From contig JAFZRS010000002.1 of assembly GCA_017619715.1 (NCBI GenBank), positions 1-64,000 of the forward strand: a stretch of DNA of 64,000 bases, written 5' to 3'. The notes under the pieces were generated by a model. The model ran no database searches. It was given only the letters and a program-made list of their open reading frames with translations, and had not been told where the DNA came from. Source of the DNA: Oscillospiraceae bacterium (GTDB taxonomy: Bacteria > Bacillota > Clostridia > Oscillospirales > Oscillospiraceae). This document shows positions 16,448 to 24,926 of the stretch, one piece after another (position 1 is the stretch's first letter; every line of letters starts with the position of its first letter). The position numbers were made by a program, and so were the translations under genes.

Positions 16448-17005
16448 ATGCGCCATCCGCTGTTACCTTTGCTGGAACGCGATCCCGTGATCCCCGCCAT
16501 AAAAGATGAGCGCCAGATCCCTGTCCACGCTCCGGCGGACGCGGTCTTTCTCCTGTGCGGAGATATCTGCTGCATCGACCGGCTGATCGCCCGTATCCAC
16601 GAGAGCGGCAAAAAGGTGGCGGTACACGCCGATCTGGTAAACGGACTGGCGCCCAAGGAGATTGCCGCCGATTTCCTGCTCCGGTGCGGCGCGGACGGCT
16701 TGATCTCCACACGCCCGGCGCTGATTCGCCGCGGGCGTGAGCTGGGTATGCTGACGGTGATGCGCGCCTTCGCCATCGACTCTAAGGCGGTGCGCTCTCT
16801 GGCGCGGGAATCCGCGCCGGTATCGCCGGATCTCATAGAGATTCTGCCGGGTACAATCCCCCGTGTGATCGAGGCGCTTCGCAGCGAACTGTCAGTGCCG
16901 CTGATTGCTGGCGGTCTGATACGCGATAAATCCGATATCACGGCGGCGCTGAGTGCCGGCGCGCTGTGCGTATCCACCAGTGATGAGAGTCTTTGGTCGC
17001 TCTGA
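16448..17005 (+). CDS. glpP: Glycerol-3-phosphate-responsive antiterminator
   Basis: 185 residues with the GlpP pattern: an N-terminal PVIPAIKD, VAVHADLVNGL (the conserved His-Asp-leu segment), DGLISTRPALIRRGRELGMLTVMRAFAIDSKA, EILPGTIPRVIE and a C-terminal LIAGGLIRDKSDI. In Bacillus GlpP binds glycerol 3-phosphate and prevents termination in glp leaders. AGAGAGG lies upstream of the chosen ATG; the longer reading (from 16409) overlaps the promoter. It leads an operon of mnmG, murT and a GatD-like gene, not glp genes; glpK is about 43 kb away. Confidence 0.85.
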   Translation: MRHPLLPLLERDPVIPAIKDERQIPVHAPADAVFLLCGDICCIDRLIARIHESGKKVAVHADLVNGLAPKEIAADFLLRCGADGLISTRPALIRRGRELGMLTVMRAFAIDSKAVRSLARESAPVSPDLIEILPGTIPRVIEALRSELSVPLIAGGLIRDKSDITAALSAGALCVSTSDESLWSL

Positions 17006-17041
17006 TACTTTTCTATCCCCACAAATACGAGGGTCGTTTCT

Positions 17042-18913
17042 ATGTGCGAGTTTGCAGCCGGACAATTTGATATAGCCGTGATCGGCGCAGGACACGCCGG
17101 GATCGAAGCGGCGCTGGCGGCGGCGCGGCTGGGCATGAGGACCGTATGCTTCACCCTGCATCTGGACGCCGTGGGCAATATGCCCTGCAATCCCGCCATC
17201 GGCGGCACCGGTAAAGGGCATCTGGTGCGAGAGTTGGATGCGCTGGGCGGCGAGATGGCGCGTGCCGCCGACCGCGCTTGTATTCAGTACCGCATGCTCA
17301 ACCGGGGCAAGGGTCCCGCCGTTCACTCTCTGCGGGCGCAGGCGGATCGCCGGGAATACCAGAAGATCATGAAGCACACACTGGAGCAGCAGGAGAATCT
17401 CACGCTGCGCCAGGGTGAGGTAGTGGATATCCGCGTATCGGACGGACGTGTGTGCGCCGTGGTGCTGCGCACCGGGGCGGTGTTCTCCGTGCGCGCCGCC
17501 GTGATTGCCAGCGGCACATATCTGCGGGGACGCACCATTGTGGGCGATTGCATAGAGGATAGCGGACCGGACGGTCTGCACGGCGCGGCACAGTTAAGTG
17601 TGCGCCTTGCGGCGCTGGGACTGCCCCTGCGCCGGTTTAAGACCGGCACGCCGCCGCGGATCAATGCCCGCACCGTGGATTTCTCCCGCATGGAGATCCA
17701 GACCGGGGATCCCGACGCGCTCCCCTTCAGCTTTACCACCGATCAGCCGCCGGAAAACCGCGCGGTATGCTATCTTACCTATACCAACGCCGAGACACAC
17801 CGGATCATTCGGGAGAACCTCGATCGCAGTCCCATCTACTCCGGCGTGATCGAGGGCGTGGGACCGCGCTACTGTCCCTCCATTGAGACGAAGGTGGTAC
17901 GTTTTGCGGACAAGCCCCGCCACCAGCTTTTTATCGAACCCATGGGACTGGACACCGAAGAGCTGTACGTACAGGGTTTCTCCTCCTCCATGCCGGAGGA
18001 GGTGCAGGTGCAGATGCTCCATACCGTGCCGGGTCTGGAGCACGCGCAGATCATGCGTCCCGCCTACGCCATCGAATACGACTGCATCGACCCGCTGGCA
18101 CTGCGCCCCACACTGGAAACGAAAGCTGTCCTCGGCTTATACGGCGCGGGACAGTTCAACGGCTCGTCCGGCTACGAAGAGGCGGCGGTACAGGGCTTCG
18201 TGGCAGGCGTGAACGCGGCGCTGTCGCTCAAGGGCGAACCGCCGCTGATCCTGCGGCGCAGCGAGAGCTACATCGGCACGCTCATTGACGATCTGGTCAC
18301 CAAGGGTACGGAGGAGCCGTACCGCATGATGACCAGCCGCTCGGAATACCGTCTCCTCCTGCGGCAGGACAACGCCGATAGACGGCTCACTCCCATCGGA
18401 CGGCGCATCGGACTTATCAGCGCCGAACGCGCTGCCTCCGTGGAGGCAAAATACGCTGCCGTGGAGCGGGAAATAGAGCGGCTTGCCCACACCGGCGTGG
18501 CGGGCAGCGACGCATTGAACACCTTTCTCACCGCCGCCGGCACCGCGCCTGTCACTGACGGCTGTCTTTTAATCGACCTCCTGCGCCGTCCCCGGATCAC
18601 CTATGCCGCACTTGCGCCCTTCGATCCGGCACGCCCGGCGCTGGACAGTGCCGTGGCGGAGCAGGTGGAGATCTCGGTCAAATATGAGGGCTATATCCGC
18701 CGCCAACTGCGGGAGGTCGCGGAGTTTGAAAAACTGGAACAGCGGCTTTTGCCCGTTGATATTGACTATGAGAGCATACAAGGTCTGCGTCTGGAGGCGC
18801 GGGAAAAGCTCCACGCCGTCCGTCCCGTCGATTTAGGACAGGCAGGACGCATCTCCGGCGTATCGCCGGCGGACGTCGCCGCGCTGATGATATATTTAGA
18901 AAAAAGAGATTGA
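17042..18913 (+). CDS. mnmG: tRNA uridine-5-carboxymethylaminomethyl modification enzyme
   Basis: 623-residue FAD protein that, with MnmE, installs the cmnm5 group at U34 of certain tRNAs. The FAD-binding [17 protein letters not shown] is at the N-terminus, followed by the signature [18 protein letters not shown] and the [12 protein letters not shown] stretch; the C-terminal helical tRNA-binding domain is complete. mnmE is not adjacent, unlike in many Firmicutes. GAGGG lies before the ATG at 17042, and murT follows after 10 bp. Confidence 0.96.
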   Translation: MCEFAAGQFDIAVIGAGHAGIEAALAAARLGMRTVCFTLHLDAVGNMPCNPAIGGTGKGHLVRELDALGGEMARAADRACIQYRMLNRGKGPAVHSLRAQADRREYQKIMKHTLEQQENLTLRQGEVVDIRVSDGRVCAVVLRTGAVFSVRAAVIASGTYLRGRTIVGDCIEDSGPDGLHGAAQLSVRLAALGLPLRRFKTGTPPRINARTVDFSRMEIQTGDPDALPFSFTTDQPPENRAVCYLTYTNAETHRIIRENLDRSPIYSGVIEGVGPRYCPSIETKVVRFADKPRHQLFIEPMGLDTEELYVQGFSSSMPEEVQVQMLHTVPGLEHAQIMRPAYAIEYDCIDPLALRPTLETKAVLGLYGAGQFNGSSGYEEAAVQGFVAGVNAALSLKGEPPLILRRSESYIGTLIDDLVTKGTEEPYRMMTSRSEYRLLLRQDNADRRLTPIGRRIGLISAERAASVEAKYAAVEREIERLAHTGVAGSDALNTFLTAAGTAPVTDGCLLIDLLRRPRITYAALAPFDPARPALDSAVAEQVEISVKYEGYIRRQLREVAEFEKLEQRLLPVDIDYESIQGLRLEAREKLHAVRPVDLGQAGRISGVSPADVAALMIYLEKRD

Positions 18914-18923
18914 AGGGATCACT

Positions 18924-20318
18924 ATGGGCAAACTGCGATTCTTACTGGCGCTTTGGGCTGCTAAACTGTCTATCCCCGCGCTGAAGCTCACCCGCCATAA
19001 CGGCACCGATTTTCCCGGGCATCTGGCGGTCAGGCTGTGTCCGGATTTCCTGCGCTACGCGGGAAAGCCGCCCCTTATCATCGCCGTGACCGGCACCAAC
19101 GGCAAGACCACTGTCAGCAATATGCTCTCGGACGCATTGGAAACCATGGGGCGGCGCGTGATGACCAACCGGGCAGGCAGCAACATCATCTCCGGCATTT
19201 CCACCGCTTTTATTCGCAACAGCAATCTATTGGGGCGGGTCAAGCGCTGTGATATTGCCGTGCTGGAGGTGGACGAGCGATCCTCCCCCCGTATCTATCC
19301 ACACGTGAAGCCGGACTTCGTGCTGCTGACCAATCTGTTCCGGGATTCCATCATGCGAAATGCCCACCCCTACTATATTGCGGATATTCTCACGAAGTAT
19401 ATCCCCGCCTCGTCCCGCATGATCCTCAACGCCGACGACCTGATTTCCTGCTCCGTCGCGCCTGATAACGAGCGCGTCTACTTCGGCATCGACCGCATGG
19501 ACAGCGACGTGACCGAGTGCATCAACCTCATCGACGACGTGCGCATCTGCCCCCGCTGCGGCGGTAAGCTCACCTATCTTTACCGCCGCTACCATCACAT
19601 CGGCAAGGCGGAGTGTCTGGACTGCGGCTTTGCCTCCCCGGAGAGCGACTATTTTGCCCGGCGCGTGGATCCGGCGTTGCTGACGATGACCGTTCGGGAG
19701 GACGGCGCGTACTACCCCTATTCGCTCCATACCGACAGTGTGTTTGACGCGTACAATACCGTGTCCGTGGTCGCCGCGCTGCGGCAGTTGGGCTATACTC
19801 ACCGGGAGATTGGCTCCGTCTTGCGGCAGATTACCGTGTCCTCCAGCCGTCACAGTGAGGAGCAGGTGGGGAAGGTGCGTCTGGTGCGCCAAATGTCCAA
19901 GGAGAAAAACGCGCTGGCTGGCTCTCGCGCCTTCGACTATATTGCCGGGCGCAAGGGTCGCAAGGAGCTTCTTTTGATGATGAACTGCTTGGGCGACACG
20001 CGCCACTGGTCGGAGAACACCTGCTGGATCTATGACGCGGACTTCGAGTTTTTGCGCAACGACAGCATCGTGCAGATTGTATGCGCCGGTGCCCGGTGCC
20101 TTGATTATAAGCTGCGGCTTTTGATGGCAGGCGTGCCGGAGGATCGGATCGTCTGCGAGGACGACGAGTTCCGCGCCGCCGAGCTGCTGGGATATACACC
20201 CGGGGACGACGTGTATATCCTCTACGGCACTGACTCGCTGGAGCGAGCCTACCGGGTATACGACCACATGAAGGAACTGGCGCGCCGGAGCGCCGGAGCG
20301 GAGGAGGCGGAAGCATGA
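18924..20318 (+). CDS. murT: MurT-type Mur ligase (lipid II isoglutaminyl synthase, ligase subunit)
   Basis: 464 residues. Mur ligase ATP loop TGTNGKTTV (about residues 56-64), the central DERSSPRIYPHVKPDFVLLTNLFRDS, and a four-cysteine zinc ribbon typical of MurT (CPRC at residues 209-212, CLDC at 231-234), plus the C-terminal DUF1727 domain. In Gram-positives MurT activates the D-Glu of lipid II with ATP and GatD supplies ammonia to give D-isoglutamine. The 4-bp overlap with the next gene matches a MurT-GatD pair, but that partner looks catalytically altered. Confidence 0.9.
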   Translation: MGKLRFLLALWAAKLSIPALKLTRHNGTDFPGHLAVRLCPDFLRYAGKPPLIIAVTGTNGKTTVSNMLSDALETMGRRVMTNRAGSNIISGISTAFIRNSNLLGRVKRCDIAVLEVDERSSPRIYPHVKPDFVLLTNLFRDSIMRNAHPYYIADILTKYIPASSRMILNADDLISCSVAPDNERVYFGIDRMDSDVTECINLIDDVRICPRCGGKLTYLYRRYHHIGKAECLDCGFASPESDYFARRVDPALLTMTVREDGAYYPYSLHTDSVFDAYNTVSVVAALRQLGYTHREIGSVLRQITVSSSRHSEEQVGKVRLVRQMSKEKNALAGSRAFDYIAGRKGRKELLLMMNCLGDTRHWSENTCWIYDADFEFLRNDSIVQIVCAGARCLDYKLRLLMAGVPEDRIVCEDDEFRAAELLGYTPGDDVYILYGTDSLERAYRVYDHMKELARRSAGAEEAEA

Positions 20319-21037
20319 GGGTAGAATATCTTTTTCCCGAGGTCTGTCACCTCTGCGGTGACGGCATGAATATCCGCTACCTGCGCCAATGCTGTCCGGA
20401 ACTGGAGGTGGTGGAGACCTCCCTGAAAGATCGTCCCGCCTTTTTGGATAGCACCGTGGATCTGGTGTATTTGGGCTCTGCCACGGAGCAGGGTCTGCAC
20501 CGGATTGTGGCGGCGCTTCTTCCATACAAAGAGGAACTGATCCGGCGGATCAACGAGGGACAGCGCATGCTGTTCACCGGCAACGCGCTGGACGTACTGG
20601 GTGAGTATATCGACTGCGACGACGGCTGGCGTCTGGACTGTCTGGGACTGTTTCCCACCCACGCCGAATACCGCATGATGCGGCGGCACAACAGCTTTTT
20701 CCTCGGTTCATTCACCGATGGCGATTTTCACACGGACGTGGTGGGCTTTAAGAGCCTGTTCGGACACACCTACGGCGCGGGGCTTGATGAGCCGCTGCTG
20801 ACGGTGGAGCGCGGCGTGGGTCGGCAGATCGGCGCGGCGGTGGAGGGCTTCCGCCGGAAGAATCTGCTGGCGACGTATCTGACCGGTCCGCTGCTGGTGC
20901 TTAACCCTCCCTTTACCAAATGGCTGCTGCGGCAGATGGGTGCCGACGATCGCCTTGCCTTTGAAGAAGCCGCCATGGATAACTACCGCCGGCGATTGGA
21001 GGAGTTCCGCGACCCTCACCGCGATCCCATGTATTGA
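20315..21037 (+). CDS. GatD-like / CobQ-type glutamine amidotransferase, catalytic residues apparently missing
   Basis: 240-residue class I amidotransferase-like partner of MurT, beginning MRVEYLFPEVCHLCGDGMNI as GatD/CobQ relatives do. At the nucleophile elbow, where the family has C-G-G-x-Q, the sequence is LFTGNALDVLG with Gly89 at the Cys position and Asp93 at the Gln position. Where the family has GFENHxGRT it reads GFKSLFGHT (residues 144-152), so the catalytic His is also missing. This alignment is from memory of the motifs. I infer a non-glutaminase subunit; it may use free ammonia or act structurally. It overlaps murT by ATGA. Confidence 0.75.
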   Translation: MRVEYLFPEVCHLCGDGMNIRYLRQCCPELEVVETSLKDRPAFLDSTVDLVYLGSATEQGLHRIVAALLPYKEELIRRINEGQRMLFTGNALDVLGEYIDCDDGWRLDCLGLFPTHAEYRMMRRHNSFFLGSFTDGDFHTDVVGFKSLFGHTYGAGLDEPLLTVERGVGRQIGAAVEGFRRKNLLATYLTGPLLVLNPPFTKWLLRQMGADDRLAFEEAAMDNYRRRLEEFRDPHRDPMY

Positions 21038-21043
21038 TGCGCG

Positions 21044-21072
21044 TTGCAATCCCCTCCGCGCTGTGCTATAAT
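21044..21072 (+). promoter_or_regulatory. Promoter of alr
   Basis: TTGCAA (21044-21049), 17-bp spacer, TATAAT (21067-21072). Confidence 0.85.
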
Positions 21073-21107
21073 CCGTCCATACCATTGCAAGATACAGGAG
21101 GTTTTCC

Positions 21108-22229
21108 ATGGAGTTACACCAGCGGACAGCCGCTATTATCCATCTGGACAGGCTTGCCGCCAACATTGAAAATATCCGCCGCCGGCTCAAGCCCGGCGTA
21201 GAGCTGATGGCGGTGGTCAAGGGCGACGGCTACGGTCACGGCATTCCGGGCATACTTCCCACGCTGCAACGCTGCGGCGTGAAGCGTTTTGCCGCCGCCA
21301 TCTGGGAGGAAGGCGTGTCCCTTCGCCAGAGCGGCGCGGAAACGGAGCCGATCCTCATTTTGGGCGATACCCGAGAGGAGCAATACCCCGAGCTGATCCG
21401 CTACCGCCTGACCCCCACGATTTTTTCCCTTGCCGCCGCAGAAAAGCTCAACGAGCTGGCGCGTGAGGCAAATGTTGTTCAACCTGTTCACATCAAGCTG
21501 GATACCGGCATGCGCCGCATCGGATTTGTCCCGTCTGCCGAAGCAATAGAGGATATCTGCGCCATTGCGGCGTTGCCGAATGTGGAAATAACCGGCATGT
21601 TTACCCACTTTGCCCGGGCGGACGAGCTGGATCGCCCGGAGACGGAGCGTCAGTTCGATCTCTTCTGCCGGACGGTAGAAGCCTTGAAGACGCGCGGCGT
21701 GTCGATCCCCTTTATCCACACCGCCAACAGTCCCTCCATTCTCCTGCGCCCCGACGTACAGCTTAACGCCGTCCGCGCGGGCGACGTGCTGTACGGTCTT
21801 TGCCCGGTGGACGAGGACATCTGGCCGGAGCAGGGCTTGCAGGAGGTGCTGACGTGGGAGACGTACGTGGTGCTTGTGAAGGAAGTGCCCGCGGGCGCCC
21901 AGATCGGCTACGGCGGCACCTGCGTCACCCGCCGTCCCACCACGGTGGCGACGATCCCCATCGGCTTTGCCGACGGATATGACCGCCATCTGAGCAACCG
22001 CGGCGCGGTGGTGATCCGAGGTAAGGAAGCACCGATCCTCGGGCGCGTGTGTATGGATCAGTTCATGGTGGACGTGACCGATATCCCCGGCGTAACCAGG
22101 GGCGACACGGTAACACTGCTGGGCGAGGGTATGAGCATTTTGCGCATGGCAAATCTGCTGGATCAGAACGTAGACGAGGTCGTCTGTCACATTTCCAAGC
22201 GCGTACCCCGCATCTATGTGGAACAATAA
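21108..22229 (+). CDS. alr: Alanine racemase
   Basis: PLP enzyme of 373 residues that makes D-alanine for peptidoglycan. The PLP lysine sits in AVVKGDGYGHG (K38; the usual consensus is AVVKANAYGHG), the catalytic Tyr is in GYGGT (Y268), and GRVCMDQFMVDVTDIPG is the C-terminal signature. AGGAGG precedes the ATG. It has its own promoter, downstream of the murT pair, and is followed by an ATP-grasp gene in the same transcript. Cytoplasmic, probably a homodimer as in the family. Confidence 0.94.
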   Translation: MELHQRTAAIIHLDRLAANIENIRRRLKPGVELMAVVKGDGYGHGIPGILPTLQRCGVKRFAAAIWEEGVSLRQSGAETEPILILGDTREEQYPELIRYRLTPTIFSLAAAEKLNELAREANVVQPVHIKLDTGMRRIGFVPSAEAIEDICAIAALPNVEITGMFTHFARADELDRPETERQFDLFCRTVEALKTRGVSIPFIHTANSPSILLRPDVQLNAVRAGDVLYGLCPVDEDIWPEQGLQEVLTWETYVVLVKEVPAGAQIGYGGTCVTRRPTTVATIPIGFADGYDRHLSNRGAVVIRGKEAPILGRVCMDQFMVDVTDIPGVTRGDTVTLLGEGMSILRMANLLDQNVDEVVCHISKRVPRIYVEQ

Positions 22230-22262
22230 GCCCACGCTTTTATACAATGAGGAGGAAATAAC

Positions 22263-23279
22263 ATGGAATTATCTTATCTGGGTCGGGTACTCAAAGGCGT
22301 CAGCTTTGAAAAATTGAACAGCGTAATCGATAAGGTGCACGAGATCACCGGCAAATCCAAAATGTCCATTTTCTTTGACATTCTGCACTGTACGCGCAAA
22401 TACGGCGCCGGATACTTCGATTATCAGATCTTCGCTTTCTACAAGCTCTCCGAGGAGCAGCGCGCCACTTTTGTGACACGCACCGTCAGCCGCAAGATGA
22501 ATCAGTTTTTCAACGACCCCAACTATACCCACCTCTTTGACAACAAGGACGAGTTCAATAAGACCTTTGCCAAGTTTATCCGCCGCCGCTGGCTGGTGAT
22601 CCCCGAGTCCTCCAGAGAGGAGATCGAGCAGTTCGTGCAGGGCAAGGCGGAGGTGTTCGTCAAGATCCGCGACGGTGAATGCAGTCACGGCGTGGAGCGG
22701 ATCAAAATGACGGATTACCCCAACTTCGATGCCTTCTACCAGCATCTGCTCTCCGGTGGCTTCTGCCTGCTGGAGGACGTGGTGGATCAGCACGAGGAAC
22801 TGGAGCGACTGCACCCCGGCTCGGTGAACTGCATGCGTATCATTACCCTCTTGGACGACGACGGCGTGCCCCACTGCCTCTACGCCGTGCAGAAGATGGG
22901 CATCGGCGATACGTACGTGGACTGCAACTGCATGTTCGCGCCGGTGGATTTTGAAACCGGTCTCATTCGCTATCCCGCCCACGCCGGCAATACGCCGCTG
23001 GGTATCGTCTACGATGAGCAGCCCGACACCCACATTAAGCTGGTAGGCTATCATATTCCCTTTGCGCCGGAGGCGATTGCCATGTGTCTGGAGGCAGCCA
23101 AGGTGATCCCGCAGGTTCGCTATGTGGGCTGGGACGTGGCGATCAGCAAGGACGGTCCGGAGTTTATCGAGGGCAATATGTACTGCGCCCACGATTTCTG
23201 GCAGCTTCCGCCCCACACGCCGGACGGCATCGGTATGCTGCCCACCATTATGAAATACGCCAAGACCTTCCGTCGCTGA
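22263..23279 (+). CDS. ATP-grasp protein of the sugar-transfer-associated type
   Basis: 338 residues. I recognise the ATP-grasp arrangement of the family often found with polysaccharide genes: VFVKIRDGECSHGVERIK (ATP-binding Lys), LLEDVVDQHEEL (adenine-binding Glu), GSVNCMRIITLLD and the metal-binding PEFIEGNMYCAHDF near the C-terminus. ATP-grasp enzymes join a carboxylate to an amine or thiol through an acyl phosphate. It follows alr by 33 bp with GAGGAGGAA before the ATG, so it may act on D-alanine or on a cell-wall polymer; the substrate is inference. Confidence 0.78.
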   Translation: MELSYLGRVLKGVSFEKLNSVIDKVHEITGKSKMSIFFDILHCTRKYGAGYFDYQIFAFYKLSEEQRATFVTRTVSRKMNQFFNDPNYTHLFDNKDEFNKTFAKFIRRRWLVIPESSREEIEQFVQGKAEVFVKIRDGECSHGVERIKMTDYPNFDAFYQHLLSGGFCLLEDVVDQHEELERLHPGSVNCMRIITLLDDDGVPHCLYAVQKMGIGDTYVDCNCMFAPVDFETGLIRYPAHAGNTPLGIVYDEQPDTHIKLVGYHIPFAPEAIAMCLEAAKVIPQVRYVGWDVAISKDGPEFIEGNMYCAHDFWQLPPHTPDGIGMLPTIMKYAKTFRR

Positions 23280-23284
23280 CTTCC

Positions 23285-23313
23285 CCGCCGCCCGGTATCG
23301 GGCGGCGGTTTTT
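23285..23313 (+). terminator. Terminator of alr-ATP-grasp operon
   Basis: A perfect 10-bp stem CCGCCGCCCG / CGGGCGGCGG, loop GTAT, followed by TTTTT. Confidence 0.9.
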
Positions 23314-23343
23314 ACGTGATGCTTTTTGTATCCGTATTTTAAC

Positions 23344-23372
23344 TTGTCAAATTCTTCCTGCTATGGTATACT
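23344..23372 (+). promoter_or_regulatory. Promoter of the AGCS symporter
   Basis: TTGTCA (23344-23349), 17-bp spacer, TATACT (23367-23372). Confidence 0.8.
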
Positions 23373-23438
23373 CCAATTCAATAGCCGTCGTTACATGCGG
23401 TACAATTTTTACTATGAATGATGGAGGTTTTGCTTATT

Positions 23439-24806
23439 ATGGACACGATCGTACAGGTCAACGACTTTGTCAATGGGATTGTGTGGGGCGTGCCCCTGCT
23501 GATCCTGATCTTCGCAACGGGGCTGTATTTTACCATTCGACTGGGCTTTTTCCAGTTCCGGCATTTCGGTTTCCTCTTTAAGGACACCATTACCAAGGCG
23601 TTTAAAAAGAAAGATACAAAAAAGCCTGCGCCCGGTGAGATGACGTCCTTCCAGGCGGCGATGACTTCCGTTGCCGCTATCGTGGGTTCGGGCAATATCG
23701 CCGGCGTTGCCACCGCCATCGTTCTGGGCGGACCCGGCGCCCTGTTCTGGATGATCATTGCCGCGCTGGTGGGCATGGCGAGTAAGTTTGCCGAGATTAC
23801 TCTGGGCATCAAGTACCGTGAGCTGAATCAGGACGGCACCGTCAGCGGCGGCGCCATGTACTATCTGAGCAAGGGTCTTCACTCCCGGTGGCTGGGTGTT
23901 CTTTTCTCCGTTCTGGTCATTCCCTTTGCCTTCGTGATCTCCGGCATCGTGGATACCAACACCATTGCCGTCACGCTGAATGACCGCTTCCAGATCCCCA
24001 CGCTGGCAACGGGCATTGTGCTGGCAGTGCTGACTGCCATTATTGTCTTCGGCGGTCTTAAGCGCATCGGCTACGTCTGCTCGCTGATCGCTCCCTTCAT
24101 GGGCGGCGCGTACATTTTGGCGGGTCTTGCCATTATTTTCCTCAATCTGCCTCTGCTGCCTGACGCGGTGGTGAGCATCGTGAAGTACGCCTTTACGCCT
24201 GCCTCTCTTGCCGGCGGCGCTGTCGGTTCGGTACTGTTGTGCATGAAGAGCGGCGTGGCGCGCGGCATGTACTCCAACGAAGCCGGTCTTGGTACCGCCG
24301 CCATGATCCACTGCGGCGCGCAGGTGGATGAACCTGTGGAGCAGGGCGTGTGGGGTCCCATTGAGGTGTTCCTGGACACCATCGTGGTGTGCACCATCTC
24401 CGGTCTCGCTATTGTGATGTCCGGTCTGTGGCAGGGCGGTCTGGACGGTGCGTCCCTGACCGTCGCCGCCTTTGAGCAGCTCCTCCCCGGCAGCATCGGC
24501 GCTTATATCTGCCTGGGCAGTGTGGTGCTGTTCGGTTTCTCCTGCCTCATCAGCTACTACACCTACGCCGAGCGCGCTGTGTCCTTCATTTTCGGCCACA
24601 GCAAGGCGGGTAACCTGATCGTCCGTTTCTTCTGGATTGCCGCCATCGTGGTTGGCTCTCAGACGACGCTGGGCTTCGTGTGGGATTTGGCAGACACCTG
24701 CAACGGTCTGATGATTATCCCCAACTTGATCGGTATCCTCCTGCTGAGCAACGAGGTCGTCAAGCTGAAGAAAGACTACTTCCGCTCCGTAGGCGTTGAC
24801 AAGTAA
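23439..24806 (+). CDS. AGCS family alanine/glycine:cation symporter
   Basis: 455-residue Na+- or H+-coupled alanine/glycine importer with about 11 membrane segments. Family signatures: SFQAAMTSVAAIVGSGNIAGVATAI with GGPGALFWMIIAALVGMASKF, and GVARGMYSNEAGLGTAAMIH. The start at 23439 is chosen because GGAGG lies 11 bases upstream; an in-frame ATG at 23418 would overlap that ribosome site. It follows alr and an ATP-grasp gene but has its own promoter and terminator; a link to D-alanine supply is plausible. Confidence 0.92.
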   Translation: MDTIVQVNDFVNGIVWGVPLLILIFATGLYFTIRLGFFQFRHFGFLFKDTITKAFKKKDTKKPAPGEMTSFQAAMTSVAAIVGSGNIAGVATAIVLGGPGALFWMIIAALVGMASKFAEITLGIKYRELNQDGTVSGGAMYYLSKGLHSRWLGVLFSVLVIPFAFVISGIVDTNTIAVTLNDRFQIPTLATGIVLAVLTAIIVFGGLKRIGYVCSLIAPFMGGAYILAGLAIIFLNLPLLPDAVVSIVKYAFTPASLAGGAVGSVLLCMKSGVARGMYSNEAGLGTAAMIHCGAQVDEPVEQGVWGPIEVFLDTIVVCTISGLAIVMSGLWQGGLDGASLTVAAFEQLLPGSIGAYICLGSVVLFGFSCLISYYTYAERAVSFIFGHSKAGNLIVRFFWIAAIVVGSQTTLGFVWDLADTCNGLMIIPNLIGILLLSNEVVKLKKDYFRSVGVDK

Positions 24807-24820
24807 ATTATTACACATCA

Positions 24821-24857
24821 AAAGAGGGACGGTTCTGTGAACCGTCCCTCTTTTATA
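24821..24857 (+). terminator. Terminator of the AGCS gene
   Basis: A perfect 14-bp stem AAAGAGGGACGGTT / AACCGTCCCTCTTT with loop CTGTG, then T-rich. Confidence 0.92.
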
Positions 24858-24875
24858 TCATCTGCTTCCATCTAC

Positions 24876-24916
24876 AAAAATACCGGGGCGGCTCGATGAG
24901 CCGCCCCGGTATTTTT
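24876..24916 (-). terminator. Terminator of nifJ
   Basis: A perfect 19-bp stem (24876-24894 with 24898-24916) with loop GAT; its A/T ends make it usable in both directions, and it lies just after the nifJ stop. Confidence 0.9.
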
Positions 24917-24926
24917 GTTGTGCCGA

